Origin: Pseudomonadales bacterium
Lineage (GTDB): Bacteria; Pseudomonadota; Gammaproteobacteria; Pseudomonadales; Azotimanducaceae
Length of the DNA: 64,000 nt
Reading direction: 5' to 3'
NCBI GenBank assembly: GCA_028281005.1
Contig: JANQKS010000018.1
Span: forward strand, 104,134 to 168,133
Shown here piece by piece: positions 31,353-40,890 of the stretch (position 1 is the first letter of the stretch; each line of letters starts with the position of its first letter). The position numbers and the translations under genes are program-made. The notes beneath the pieces are model-generated. The model saw only the letters and a program-made list of their open reading frames with translations, did no database searches and was not told the DNA's origin.

Positions 31353-32399
31353 ATGGAAGAGCAATACAACGCCCAGCGCGTCATAGCCCTCACCCGTCGG
31401 GTCATTCTTGAGCCCAACGATTCCAAGCGTCTCAGTATCCTGTGCGGTCCTTTCGACCAGAATGTCAAACACCTGGAAAAGCGGTTGAACGTGAACATTC
31501 GTAATCGCGGCAATGAATTCCAGATCAGTGGCCCCGAACCCAGAGTGGAGGCAGCCGCCGCGCTGTTGCACCAGTTGTACCGGGAAACCTATGAGCGTGA
31601 AGCCATAGAACCGGATTTTGTGCACTTGTACCTCCAAGAGGCTGGTGTAGAAGACTTGGTGCAGAACACGCCTGAAGTGGCCGAACAGGCGGCAGATAGC
31701 GGTGGCGGTGAAGTAGTCATTCGGACCCACAAAAAATCGATCAAACCACGTGGCGGCAACCAGCAGTCTTATACCGCCGCCATCCGCAATCACGACATCA
31801 ATTTTGGTATCGGGCCGGCGGGTACTGGGAAAACATACTTGGCCGTCGCCTGTGCGGTAGAGGCCCTGGAATCCCAGCGCGTGTCGAGAATCCTGCTAGT
31901 GCGACCGGCGGTAGAGGCGGGCGAAAAGCTGGGCTTCCTGCCTGGCGACTTGGCACAGAAGATCGACCCCTACTTGCGCCCCTTATATGATGCGTTGTAC
32001 GAAATGATGGGTATTGAGCGGGTCACCAAATTTATTGAGCGCAACATCATTGAAGTTGCACCGCTCGCCTACATGCGCGGCCGCACGTTAAATAATGCCT
32101 TCATCATTTTGGATGAAAGTCAGAACACCACCGTGTCGCAAATGAAGATGTTCCTCACGCGTATTGGTTTTGGCTCAACCGCGGTGATCACCGGCGACAT
32201 CACGCAGATCGATTTACCCCGTGGTGAGCGTTCCGGTCTGGTCAACGTGCTCAATGTATTGCGCAACATAGACGGCATCAGCTTCACCCACTTTGGCTCC
32301 AAAGACGTGGTGCGCCACCCGTTGGTGCAGCGCATCGTAGACGCGTACGCCGTTGCCGAAAGTCACAAGGACGCCGACAGCGACCGTAATGCCAGTTGA
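31353..32399 (+). CDS. ybeZ: PhoH-like ATPase (YbeZ)
   Basis: The start is ATG 31353 (348 residues); an in-frame TTG two codons earlier is possible. The N-terminal KH-like region (about 20-80) is followed by the P-loop GPAGTGKT (about 154-161), the Walker B region [12 protein letters not shown] and the C-terminal [13 protein letters not shown]. YbeZ is an RNA-associated ATPase that works with YbeY. The last 11 bp overlap ybeY, which supports joint function. Confidence 0.95.
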   Translation: MEEQYNAQRVIALTRRVILEPNDSKRLSILCGPFDQNVKHLEKRLNVNIRNRGNEFQISGPEPRVEAAAALLHQLYRETYEREAIEPDFVHLYLQEAGVEDLVQNTPEVAEQAADSGGGEVVIRTHKKSIKPRGGNQQSYTAAIRNHDINFGIGPAGTGKTYLAVACAVEALESQRVSRILLVRPAVEAGEKLGFLPGDLAQKIDPYLRPLYDALYEMMGIERVTKFIERNIIEVAPLAYMRGRTLNNAFIILDESQNTTVSQMKMFLTRIGFGSTAVITGDITQIDLPRGERSGLVNVLNVLRNIDGISFTHFGSKDVVRHPLVQRIVDAYAVAESHKDADSDRNAS

Positions 32400-32853
32400 A
32401 CTTCAGCTCGCTGATGAGCTGCAACCGGCGCCTGACATTTCGTCTGAACTTTTTTTAAACGCGCTTGCCACGCTACAGGGTGTGGTAACAGATGAGCGCC
32501 TGGCTGGTGTTGTGTGTGTGAGAATTTGCGAAGCGCTTGAGTCCCAGCAGTTAAATGCAGCGTACCGCGGCCAGCACAAGCCAACCAACGTATTAAGTTT
32601 TCCCGCAGATGTACAGGTCCCGGGGGAGGCGGCGGTGTTAGGTGATTTGGCGATTTGCTGGCCGGTGGTGGTTACCGAAGCTAAGCACCAGGGTAAGCCG
32701 GTGTTGGATCACCTGACGCATCTGTTTGTGCACGGCGTGCTGCATTTGCTGGGCTTTGATCACGAGCAGGAGCAGCCAGCACAGCGGATGGAAAAATTGG
32801 AAGTTGAAATTCTTGCCGCTTTACAAATAGCGGATCCTTATACCGTCAACTGA
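32389..32853 (+). CDS. ybeY: endoribonuclease YbeY (16S rRNA 3' maturation, ribosome quality control)
   Basis: The start is ATG 32389, inside the end of ybeZ; the upstream part of the frame reads as overlap. The 154-residue product has the zinc site [11 protein letters not shown] (H-x3-H-x5-H) and the preceding [13 protein letters not shown] block, both diagnostic. It is a single-strand-specific metallo-RNase. Confidence 0.95.
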   Translation: MPVELQLADELQPAPDISSELFLNALATLQGVVTDERLAGVVCVRICEALESQQLNAAYRGQHKPTNVLSFPADVQVPGEAAVLGDLAICWPVVVTEAKHQGKPVLDHLTHLFVHGVLHLLGFDHEQEQPAQRMEKLEVEILAALQIADPYTVN

Positions 32854-32915
32854 GCTACACACAGTGGTGTTGCTTTGTGGTATACATGCACGCAAGGACA
32901 CTGACATATTGCTAA

Positions 32916-33767
32916 ATGAGCGATAACTCTGAGCGTACCGAAGCGCGAGGCAACGCGCGCGGCGGAGTACGCGAATGGCTAGCGGACCTATTTTCCGACG
33001 AGCCCGAAGACCTACCTGAACTCATGGAATTGCTGCGCGATGCAGCAGCACGGCAGATGTTCGACGATACTGCGTTGAACATCATTTTTGGTGCGTTACA
33101 CGTCGGTGACATGCACGCCCGCGACATCATGATCCCGCGTTCATCCCTGGTGGTTGTACAAGAAGACCAGGAACCGGCTGAACTGTTGCCCATTATTATT
33201 GAATCCCGTCACTCACGTTTTCCCGTGGTGGGTGATGACATGGATGACATCAAAGGGATATTGCATGCGAAAGATTTACTGCCCCTGGTGTTGGAGAAAG
33301 ACCACGCAAAGTTCTCCATGAAAGACTGTATCCGTGCGGCGACGGTTATACCGGAAAGCAAGCGGCTGAACGTTTTGTTGCAAGAGTTTCGCGCTACGCG
33401 TAACCACATGGCTTTGGTGGTGGATGAATACGGCCAGATTTCCGGCGCCGTGACCATTGAAGACGTGCTTGAACAGATTGTCGGTGAGATCGAGGACGAG
33501 CACGACGTCGACGACGACAGCGGTGTGAAGCAGCTGGAGCCGCACAGCTTTCATGTGAAAGCCAATCTACCCATTGAAGACTTCAACGAACATTTCGCTA
33601 CGCAAATGAGTGGTGAAGAGTTCGACACCATTGGCGGCATAGTGCTGCAAGCCTTTGGCCACTTGCCCGAACGCGGTGAAACCGTCGAAATCGATGGTTT
33701 GCACTTCGAGGTCCTCAACGCCGATTCGCGCCGCTTGCGTTTGCTCCGCGTCGAAACCCCGCGATGA
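32916..33767 (+). CDS. corC: CorC/YbeX family CBS-domain protein
   Basis: The 283-residue protein contains an N-terminal helix region (DLPELMELLRDAAARQMFDDTALNIIFGALHVGDMHARDIMIPRS), two CBS repeats (about 68-200) and a C-terminal CorC_HlyC domain (about 205-280, EDFNEHFATQMSGEEFDTIGG). It has been linked to Mg2+/Co2+ efflux and to ribosome biogenesis with YbeZ/YbeY. There is no membrane segment. The stop overlaps the lnt start (ATGA). Confidence 0.94.
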   Translation: MSDNSERTEARGNARGGVREWLADLFSDEPEDLPELMELLRDAAARQMFDDTALNIIFGALHVGDMHARDIMIPRSSLVVVQEDQEPAELLPIIIESRHSRFPVVGDDMDDIKGILHAKDLLPLVLEKDHAKFSMKDCIRAATVIPESKRLNVLLQEFRATRNHMALVVDEYGQISGAVTIEDVLEQIVGEIEDEHDVDDDSGVKQLEPHSFHVKANLPIEDFNEHFATQMSGEEFDTIGGIVLQAFGHLPERGETVEIDGLHFEVLNADSRRLRLLRVETPR

Positions 33768-35248
33768 CCTATGCGCTGGCGCTCGTTTTGGGCGTCGTTT
33801 ATGTCTTTGGATTTGCTCCCTTTGATCTCTGGCCCGCTACGCTGCTGGCCATCGCGGGGTTGTACGTGTTGTTGGCGCAGACCAACGCCAATCCGCTATG
33901 GCTAACCTGGTTGTTTGGCGTCGGTAAATACAGTTTCGGCACGTCCTGGGTCTACGTCAGCATCAACGTCTACGGCAACGCGCCGCCGCTCCTGGCTGGA
34001 TTTTTGGTGGTGTTGTTTGTGCTTGGCCTGGCATTTCTGTTTGCGGCGCCGTTGGGTTATCTGTTTACGCGGCTGCGCCCTAGGTCACCGAGCGCAGTAG
34101 CCACAGTGCTGGTGTTTACCACCGCCTGGGTGTTGATGGATTGGGTGTCTACCTGGCTTTTCACTGGCTTTCCCTGGCTGCTGCCTGGCTACGCCCTGCT
34201 CGACACTTTTGCGGCGCAGACCGCCTCTGTGCTGGGGGTGCTGGGGTTGGGTTTGTTGGGGGTGTTGGCGGCGGCTGGGTTGGCTGCCTTTGTGTGGTCG
34301 AGACGCATCAGCCTGGGGCTGGTGGCGGTGGTGCCGGTGCTGGTGATGTTTGCACTCAGTTGGGTGACATGGGTGTCTCCGGGGCCGTCAAAACAGGTGG
34401 CGCTGGTGCAAGGGAACCTCGATCAAGCGGTCAAATGGAACCGCGACCAGGCGGTGCCAAACGTACGCAAACACTTACGTTTGTCTGCACAACATTGGGA
34501 TGCAGACATCCTCATGTGGCCCGAAGCGGCGGTCACCCTTTACCCACAACAAGCTCAAGGTCTGCTGGAGAGCCTAGGCGAACAGGGCCGCAGTACTTCC
34601 ACCGACATCGTTTTGGGTATTCCCGGCGCCACCGCTTTGCCGGATGGGACGTACCAGTTTCAGAATTTGGCCATCGGCTTAGGTGAGGCCCGTGGCCGTT
34701 TTGCCAAGGTCCACCTGGTGCCGTTTGGTGAGTATGTGCCGCTCGAGTCGGTGTTGCGGGGGTTAATCGAGTTTTTTGACTTGCCCATGTCGTCATCTTC
34801 ACCCGGGTCTGGCCATCAGCCCAATATACAGCTGCGCAGCGGACAGGCAGCGATGGCCATTTGTTATGAAATTGCTTACCCCGAGAGTATGCGTCGGCGC
34901 GCCGTAGATGCAGCGGTACTGATGACTATTTCCAACGATACCTGGTTTGGCACCAGCATCGGCCCTTTGCAGCATATGCAAATTGCACGGATGCGCGCGG
35001 TGGAAAATGGCCGTTGGCTGTTGCGAGCCACCAACAATGGAGTGACCGGCATTGTTGATCACCGCGGCCGGTTGGTTACGCAGTTGCCGCAGTTTACCGA
35101 GGGGGTGCTGCGCGGCTCGGTAGAACTCATGCAGGGCCGCACGCCGTATAGTTATGTTGGGCATTGGCCGGTTTTAGCTGCCTTGTTAGCCGCGTGTGTC
35201 GCTTTGTTGTTGAGGCGACGGTCCGAAACTACGTCGCCGCCGCCATAA
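33764..35248 (+). CDS. lnt: apolipoprotein N-acyltransferase
   Basis: The 494-residue inner-membrane enzyme adds the third acyl chain to the N-terminal cysteine of lipoproteins. About six N-terminal transmembrane helices (residues 1-205) precede a nitrilase-like periplasmic domain with the catalytic triad Glu254 (MWPEAA), Lys315 (FAKVHLVPFGEYVP) and Cys367 (MAICYEI). A last hydrophobic segment lies at about 465-485. The gene end overlaps the trpF remnant on the other strand by 20 bp. Confidence 0.96.
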   Translation: MTYALALVLGVVYVFGFAPFDLWPATLLAIAGLYVLLAQTNANPLWLTWLFGVGKYSFGTSWVYVSINVYGNAPPLLAGFLVVLFVLGLAFLFAAPLGYLFTRLRPRSPSAVATVLVFTTAWVLMDWVSTWLFTGFPWLLPGYALLDTFAAQTASVLGVLGLGLLGVLAAAGLAAFVWSRRISLGLVAVVPVLVMFALSWVTWVSPGPSKQVALVQGNLDQAVKWNRDQAVPNVRKHLRLSAQHWDADILMWPEAAVTLYPQQAQGLLESLGEQGRSTSTDIVLGIPGATALPDGTYQFQNLAIGLGEARGRFAKVHLVPFGEYVPLESVLRGLIEFFDLPMSSSSPGSGHQPNIQLRSGQAAMAICYEIAYPESMRRRAVDAAVLMTISNDTWFGTSIGPLQHMQIARMRAVENGRWLLRATNNGVTGIVDHRGRLVTQLPQFTEGVLRGSVELMQGRTPYSYVGHWPVLAALLAACVALLLRRRSETTSPPP

Positions 35249-35565
35249 AGGCGCTGAGTTTATCCGCATCCAGCCGATCGTCGGTGCGCACCCCGGAGCA
35301 TAAGTCTACGCCGTAAGGCGCAACCGTGTTAATGGCGCCCGCCAAGTTCCGCAATGGCTGCGTTTGGGCGGCCGCTGTCGAGCAGAAAGGCGTGCACGTA
35401 GGGCTCGTATGTCGCAATCAAATCCAACGCGGTGTCGTCATCGATGGGACCTGGTCCGGAAGGCATTTCACCGACTAACCCCAATGCATCAGCACCGGCG
35501 GCTGTCGCGAGCTGGGCTTCCTCCGGATCTGCGATGCAACACACTTTGACGCGGGTGCGACGCAT
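35229..35565 (-). pseudogene. decayed phosphoribosylanthranilate isomerase-like (trpF) gene
   Basis: Three blocks of a TrpF-like protein survive in the right order but with the sequence between them missing: an N-terminal block (MRRTRVKVCCIADPEEAQLATAAGADALGLVGEMPSGPGP), a middle block (FLLDSGRPNAAIAELGG) and a C-terminal block in another frame (APYGVDLCSGVRTDDRLDADKLSAF). An intact gene would be about twice this length. Two internal deletions, the second frame-shifting, explain the pattern. The first frame ends at 35329 after 78 codons. It is not functional for tryptophan synthesis. Confidence 0.8.
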
Positions 35566-35626
35566 ACAATCTTCCTATATATTTGCGCACCTTTAATTTA
35601 ACCGAACCGCACGAGTTAATGCAGTC

Positions 35627-38083
35627 ATGAATGCCTTCTATGACCCCCACAGGATTGAATCCGAGGCTCAAAGCGCGTGGGCGCAAGCCAAGTGTTTCGA
35701 AGCCACCGAATCCGCACCAGGGGAAAAGTACTATTGCCTAGCCATGTTCCCCTACCCAAGCGGGCGGCTGCATATGGGCCACGTGCGCTGCTATACCCTC
35801 GGTGACGTCATCAATCGTTATCATCGCCTAAAGGGTTACAACGTGATGCAACCGATGGGTTGGGATGCCTTTGGTTTACCTGCGGAAAACGCGGCGATCA
35901 AAAACGGCATCCCGCCGGCCCAGTGGACTAAAGACAACATCGCCTACATGCGTGGGCAGATGCAGCGGTTGGGGTTTGGCATCGATTGGTCGCGGGAATT
36001 TGCCACCTGCGACCCGGAGTATTACCACTGGGAGCAGTGGCTGTTCTTGAAGCTGTATGAAAAAGGTTTGGTCTATCGCAAAAACGCGGTGGTGAATTGG
36101 GATCCCGTGGACCAAACCGTGCTGGCTAACGAGCAGGTAGTGGATGGTCGCGGTTGGCGCTCCGGTGCGGTGGTTGAACGGCGAGAGATGGCGCAGTGGT
36201 TTTTGAAGATCACCCATTATGCAGAAGAGCTGTTAACCGAGCTGGATAAGATGGAAGGCTGGCCGGAATCGGTGAAAAGCATGCAGCGCAACTGGATCGG
36301 TCAGTCGCAGGGTGTTGAGATCGACTTTCCGGTACAAGGTCGCGATGACGTGCTGACCGTGTTTACCACGCGGCCGGATACCTTGATGGGGGCAACCTAC
36401 GTAGCGGTAGCCGCAGAGCACCCGTTGGCAAAGGCGGCTGCAGCGGACAGCGCTGAGGTGGCGGCGTTTATCGAGCGATGTAAACAAAACACCACCGCGG
36501 AAGCAGATCTGGCCACCATGGAAAAGGCCGGCATCGCCACAACTTTTAACGTCAGTCACCCGCTCACCGGTAAACCTCTGCCGGTTTGGGTGGCCAACTT
36601 TGTGCTGATGGAATACGGCTCGGGGGCTGTGATGTCGGTACCCGGTCACGATCAGCGCGATTGGGAGTTTGCGCGGAAATACGACATTCCCATTGGACAG
36701 GTCATCGAACCGGTGGACGATACGCCCTGTGATTTGTCAGTAGCCGCGTTTACCGAGCACGGCCGGCTGCTGAATTCCGGTGAGTTTGATGGCTTAGACT
36801 TTGACGCAGCATTTGCAGCCATTGCAGATGCGCTCAGCGCCAAGAACCTTGGCCGCCGGGTGACCAACTATCGTTTACGTGATTGGGGGGTTTCCCGGCA
36901 GCGCTATTGGGGCTGCCCCATACCGGTCATCCACTGTGAAACGTGTGGAGTGGTGCCGGTACCGACGCGGGATTTACCGGTGGTGCTACCCACGGATGTG
37001 CAGTTTGAAGGGGTGCGTTCCCCGCTGACCACCATGGACAGTTTCTTAAACTGTACTTGTCCGAAGTGCGGACGGACCGATGCGCGCCGCGAAACGGATA
37101 CCTTCGATACCTTTATGGAGTCTTCCTGGTACTACGCGCGTTTTGCCTGCCCGGATGCCAATGCGCCCATGGTGGATGACCGCGTCAACTACTGGGCGCC
37201 GGTGGACCACTACGTGGGTGGTATAGAACATGCCATCCTGCACCTGTTGTACGCGCGCTTCTTCTACAAGCTAATGCGTGACGAAGGGCTGGTGGGATCG
37301 GATGAACCGTTTACGCGTCTGTTGATGTTGGGCATGGTGCTGCAAGACGGCAAAAAGATGTCCAAATCCGCAGGTGACGCGGGTGACCCGCAAAAGCTGT
37401 TAGATAAATATGGCGCCGACACCGTACGTACCGCGATGATGTTTGCCGCGCCGCCGGATCAATCTTTCGAGTGGAGTGAAGCGGGTTTAGAGGGGGCTTT
37501 ACGCTTCTTGCGTAAACTCTGGAGCCTGGCGCATGACCATGCCGAGGACGGCCTTGGCGGAGAGTTGGACGCGGCGTCCTTGTCGGACGCGGCCCGGGAT
37601 TTGCGGCGTAGAACTTATGCAACGTTGGCCAAGGCGGATGACGACTACGGTCGGCGCATCCAGTTTAATACCGTTGTGTCGGCAGTGATGGAACTCTGTA
37701 ACGCGGTGGGTAAATTTACACCGGCGACAGAAAGCGACCGTGCGGTGGTGACCGAAGCGCTGCGCACTGCCGTGGTGGTGATTTCGCCGATAGCGCCGCA
37801 TATCGCAGAGGCGTTGTGGCCGGTGCTGGGTAAGCAAGGATCGTTAGTGGGTTTTCCATGGCCGCAGATGGATGACAGCGCGTTGACGCAAACATCCGTT
37901 GAATTGGTGGTGCAGGTCAATGGTAAAGTTCGGGGTAAGGTGCAGGTGGCGGCGGATGCCGACCAAGACCGTATTTTGACCCTCGCCAAAGCCGAGGATA
38001 ATGTGGCTCGGCATCTGGATGGAAAAACCGTGCGCAAAGAAATTGTGGTCCCAAACAAACTGGTAAACATCGTTGTTGGCTAA
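35627..38083 (+). CDS. leuS: leucyl-tRNA synthetase
   Basis: The 818-residue class I synthetase has HMGH at 49-52, a CP1 editing domain with [21 protein letters not shown], the zinc-like region [21 protein letters not shown] at about 576-580 and a C-terminal VNGKVRGK block. All parts are present. It overlaps the lptE start by 11 bp. Confidence 0.98.
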   Translation: MNAFYDPHRIESEAQSAWAQAKCFEATESAPGEKYYCLAMFPYPSGRLHMGHVRCYTLGDVINRYHRLKGYNVMQPMGWDAFGLPAENAAIKNGIPPAQWTKDNIAYMRGQMQRLGFGIDWSREFATCDPEYYHWEQWLFLKLYEKGLVYRKNAVVNWDPVDQTVLANEQVVDGRGWRSGAVVERREMAQWFLKITHYAEELLTELDKMEGWPESVKSMQRNWIGQSQGVEIDFPVQGRDDVLTVFTTRPDTLMGATYVAVAAEHPLAKAAAADSAEVAAFIERCKQNTTAEADLATMEKAGIATTFNVSHPLTGKPLPVWVANFVLMEYGSGAVMSVPGHDQRDWEFARKYDIPIGQVIEPVDDTPCDLSVAAFTEHGRLLNSGEFDGLDFDAAFAAIADALSAKNLGRRVTNYRLRDWGVSRQRYWGCPIPVIHCETCGVVPVPTRDLPVVLPTDVQFEGVRSPLTTMDSFLNCTCPKCGRTDARRETDTFDTFMESSWYYARFACPDANAPMVDDRVNYWAPVDHYVGGIEHAILHLLYARFFYKLMRDEGLVGSDEPFTRLLMLGMVLQDGKKMSKSAGDAGDPQKLLDKYGADTVRTAMMFAAPPDQSFEWSEAGLEGALRFLRKLWSLAHDHAEDGLGGELDAASLSDAARDLRRRTYATLAKADDDYGRRIQFNTVVSAVMELCNAVGKFTPATESDRAVVTEALRTAVVVISPIAPHIAEALWPVLGKQGSLVGFPWPQMDDSALTQTSVELVVQVNGKVRGKVQVAADADQDRILTLAKAEDNVARHLDGKTVRKEIVVPNKLVNIVVG

Positions 38084-38609
38084 GAGTTATCGCCATCGTG
38101 TCTACGTGGCCGCCTTGTTCGGCACGTTGCTGGTGATCATCAGCGGCTGCGGTTTTCAGCTTCGCTCATATGGGTTTGGCGGTGCGGTGGACAGTTACGC
38201 CCTGGTGGGCAGAACCAATATGGCAGTGGTGCCGTCTTTGCGGCGTCAGCTGCAGCAAGCCGGTGTGGCCGAAGTGGCTCCGGGTCAAGCATCGATTGTG
38301 CTGGAGCTTTTGGATCAACGCCGTGATCGCCGCAGCGTCTCCACCGCCGGTGGTGCCAGAGCGGCGGAGTACGAAACCAGCCTGGCGGTGCAATATCGCG
38401 TGCTGGACAGCAGCGGTACAGAGCTTGCTGAACCCGCCTGGATTGAACGTGAGCGTGTCTATCGTATCGATCGCGGCAATATTGTCGGCAGCAGTGAAGA
38501 ACAAGCCATTCTTGAACGGGAATTGCTGGATGACGTTGCCGGGCAAATGTTGCGGGTGATGGATACCGTCAGCCGGCGCTTGCAAACCACCGCATCTGGC
38601 GCGGGATAG
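38073..38609 (+). CDS. lptE: LPS-assembly lipoprotein LptE
   Basis: The 178-residue product from TTG 38073 has a signal peptide ending in the lipobox IISGC (Cys26), followed by GFQLRS, the usual start of mature LptE. LptE plugs the LptD barrel in the outer membrane. A second TTG at 38076 is equally possible. Position between leuS and holA is conserved in gammaproteobacteria. Confidence 0.9.
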   Translation: MLAKSYRHRVYVAALFGTLLVIISGCGFQLRSYGFGGAVDSYALVGRTNMAVVPSLRRQLQQAGVAEVAPGQASIVLELLDQRRDRRSVSTAGGARAAEYETSLAVQYRVLDSSGTELAEPAWIERERVYRIDRGNIVGSSEEQAILERELLDDVAGQMLRVMDTVSRRLQTTASGAG

Positions 38610-38618
38610 TCACGCGTC

Positions 38619-39626
38619 ATGCAGGTCAAAGCGGAAGACCTGGCATCCCAATTGGCCAGCGGCTTGCTGCCCATCTATCTGGTGTCCGGTGATGAAACGC
38701 TCATGGTGGAAGAAGCCTGTGATGCCGTCATTCGAGCGGCTTCTGACCAAGGCTTTACAGAACGTTCGGTGCATCATGCCGACGCTGGTTTTCACTGGCA
38801 TCATCTCAGCAATGATGCCGCCAGTATGTCTTTGTTTGCCGAGCGTAAGTTGCTGGACGTGCGTGTCCCAGTGAAAAAATTCGACCGTGAAGCATCAGAT
38901 TTTTTGCGCGCTTGGGTCGACTCCGTCGGTGATACCCCCGAGTTGGACAATGTGATGTTGCTGCGCACAGCCCGTTTAGAGCCGCGCCAACGTAACAGCG
39001 CTTGGTTCAAGGCGTTGGATAAGGTGGGTGCAGTCACCTTGATCTGGCCGTTGTCCGCCGCCCAGTTGCCGCGTTGGTTAACGCAACGTGCGAAAGCGGC
39101 TGGATTGCAGTTGCAAGCGGATGCTGTGCAATACTTGTGTGACCGGGTGGAGGGGAATCTGCTGGCTGCCGCACAGGAAGTGGAAAAACTGGTGTTGCTG
39201 GATTTGCCCCAACCGGTTGGCCTGGATGACGTTGTGGCCTCCCTGGAGGACGCCGCGCGCTTCAACAGCTTCGACCTGTTGGATGCCATGATGGCCGGGG
39301 ATCCCGCCAAAGTGGCGCGCATCATGCGCGCCTTGCGCGAAGAAGGCGTGGCGCTGTTTGCCATTCTTGGTGCGTTAACCAGCCAGCTGCGTCGCATCGG
39401 CGCACCTCGCGGTTTGCCGCCCGCGCGGCAGCGTCTGCTGCAACAGTTTGCACAGCGTATAAAAGATCCCGGAATGGTGCTGGCGGAATGTGCGGTGATT
39501 GATCAGCAGGGTAAAGGCCAATTGCTCGGGGATGCGTGGTTGTCCTTGGAAAACTTGTTGCTGCGTTTAAGTGGCGTGCGCAGTATGCCGCTACCGAGCC
39601 AGGATCAACGCCGCCTGCAACGTTAG
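38619..39626 (+). CDS. holA: DNA polymerase III subunit delta
   Basis: The 335-residue clamp-loader subunit starts MQVKAEDLASQLASGLLPIYLVSGDETLMVEEA, where E. coli HolA has the equivalent block, and continues with LPRWLTQRAKAAGLQL, the AAA+-like lid region EGNLLAAAQEVEKL and the C-terminal collar helices. It ends the conserved housekeeping run. The stop codon lies in a 12-bp tandem duplication (39622-39645). Confidence 0.95.
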   Translation: MQVKAEDLASQLASGLLPIYLVSGDETLMVEEACDAVIRAASDQGFTERSVHHADAGFHWHHLSNDAASMSLFAERKLLDVRVPVKKFDREASDFLRAWVDSVGDTPELDNVMLLRTARLEPRQRNSAWFKALDKVGAVTLIWPLSAAQLPRWLTQRAKAAGLQLQADAVQYLCDRVEGNLLAAAQEVEKLVLLDLPQPVGLDDVVASLEDAARFNSFDLLDAMMAGDPAKVARIMRALREEGVALFAILGALTSQLRRIGAPRGLPPARQRLLQQFAQRIKDPGMVLAECAVIDQQGKGQLLGDAWLSLENLLLRLSGVRSMPLPSQDQRRLQR

Positions 39627-39774
39627 CTTCAATGTTAGCTTCAACGCCACGTTGGCCTGGCTGCGCCGATTCCCCTACACTCTCACGCTCGAATCGATAG
39701 TGGCATGAGTTCTGTTGGTTTGAGCACTGGCCTGTTTTGACAGGCGGTAATGCTGTTCTTGGGGGTCGTTTAAG

Positions 39775-40854
39775 TTGTTGACCAGTTTCTCACGCCAAAG
39801 CGCTTTGCTGGCTGTGATCATTTTGTTCACCGGTTGTGCTGATCGCAGCGTACCGGAACCCGCCGACCAAAGTGTGCGGCCGGCTAGAATTTTCGAAGTG
39901 CGCGACACCGCGCAATCCCTGGAATACAAGTTTGTCGGGCGTGTGGCTGCTTTGCGCACGGTAGACATGACCTTTGAAGTGTCCGGGCCGTTGCGCCAGT
40001 TGCCGGTGTTGGAAGGACAAACCATTAGCCAAGGCACTTTGGTGGCTGCCCTGGACACCACGGACTTCGAGCTGGCGGTGCGGGAGGCGGAAGTACAATT
40101 GCAACTGGCGCGTCAGGATTTGGAACGCAAACGTCAGGTGTTGGCCCAGCGCGGCATCGCGCGTTCAGTGGTCGACGACGCAAAATCCAACTATGACCTA
40201 CAGCGCGTGCGTTTGGAGAAAGCCCGCGAGATGCTGGCTGACGCGCGCCTGCTGGCGCCGTTTGATGCCTTTGTGGCGCGGCGTTACGTGGATAACTTTG
40301 TGACCGTACAAGCAGGTGAAAAAATAGTACGGCTGAACGATCCGGGCCGTCTGCTGGTGGTCGCCAATGTGCCGGAAAGTCTCTATGCCACTGCCACTGC
40401 AGAGCAAGTGTTGTCGCTGCACGCAGAGTTTGATTTTGTGCCGGACGTGCAATTCCCGTTGCAGACCTTTGAAAACCGTGGTGAAGCGGATGATATGGCG
40501 CAAACCTACGAAGTGTCGCTGGTGATGGAGCGCCCAGACGAGTGGAACATTCTGCCGGGGATGACCGCTTCCGTCATCGTTAAGCTGCGTGACCCGACGG
40601 AAGATGCGGCCAGTCTGCTGATTCCTACCAGCGCTCTGGTGAATGATGGTAGCGACGAGTTTTACGTGTGGGTGTTTGATGCGCAAACCGGTGGGGTGCA
40701 GCGTCGGCCGGTCACGGTGGATGTGCCTGCGGCGCAAGGTGTGCCGGTCACCGGCGGTTTGCAAGACGGGGAGTTGATTGTCGCCACCGGTGCTTCGCAG
40801 CTGTCCGCGGGCATGCGGGTGCGCATGCTTGGCGAAATTTCCACCGAACTCTAA
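39775..40854 (+). CDS. RND efflux periplasmic adaptor lipoprotein
   Basis: The 359-residue product starts at TTG 39775 and has a lipobox LFTGC (Cys21), so it is anchored in the inner membrane by lipid. It then shows the membrane-fusion-protein layout: a beta-barrel strand, half-lipoyl motifs (VSGPLRQLPVLEGQTISQGTLVAALD), a coiled-coil hairpin (about 95-150) and LLAPFDAFVARRYVDNFVTVQAGEKIVRL. It partners the permease 36 bp downstream. No TolC-type gene is in the window. Confidence 0.9.
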   Translation: MLTSFSRQSALLAVIILFTGCADRSVPEPADQSVRPARIFEVRDTAQSLEYKFVGRVAALRTVDMTFEVSGPLRQLPVLEGQTISQGTLVAALDTTDFELAVREAEVQLQLARQDLERKRQVLAQRGIARSVVDDAKSNYDLQRVRLEKAREMLADARLLAPFDAFVARRYVDNFVTVQAGEKIVRLNDPGRLLVVANVPESLYATATAEQVLSLHAEFDFVPDVQFPLQTFENRGEADDMAQTYEVSLVMERPDEWNILPGMTASVIVKLRDPTEDAASLLIPTSALVNDGSDEFYVWVFDAQTGGVQRRPVTVDVPAAQGVPVTGGLQDGELIVATGASQLSAGMRVRMLGEISTEL

Positions 40855-40890
40855 GCACATTCGACTCTAAGCACATTCAACTCTAGGCCC
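40848..40890 (+). repeat. 16-bp tandem repeat between adaptor and permease genes
   Basis: ACTCTAAGCACATTCG (40848-40863) is followed by ACTCTAAGCACATTCA (40864-40879) and a partial third unit up to the permease ATG. The adaptor stop lies in the first unit. No Shine-Dalgarno is visible for the permease. Confidence 0.8.

Noticed and set aside
40198..40860. 220-codon minus-strand frame opposite the first RND adaptor
   Set aside because: It is the complement of a well-supported gene; the His/Arg-rich composition is typical of antisense shadow frames.
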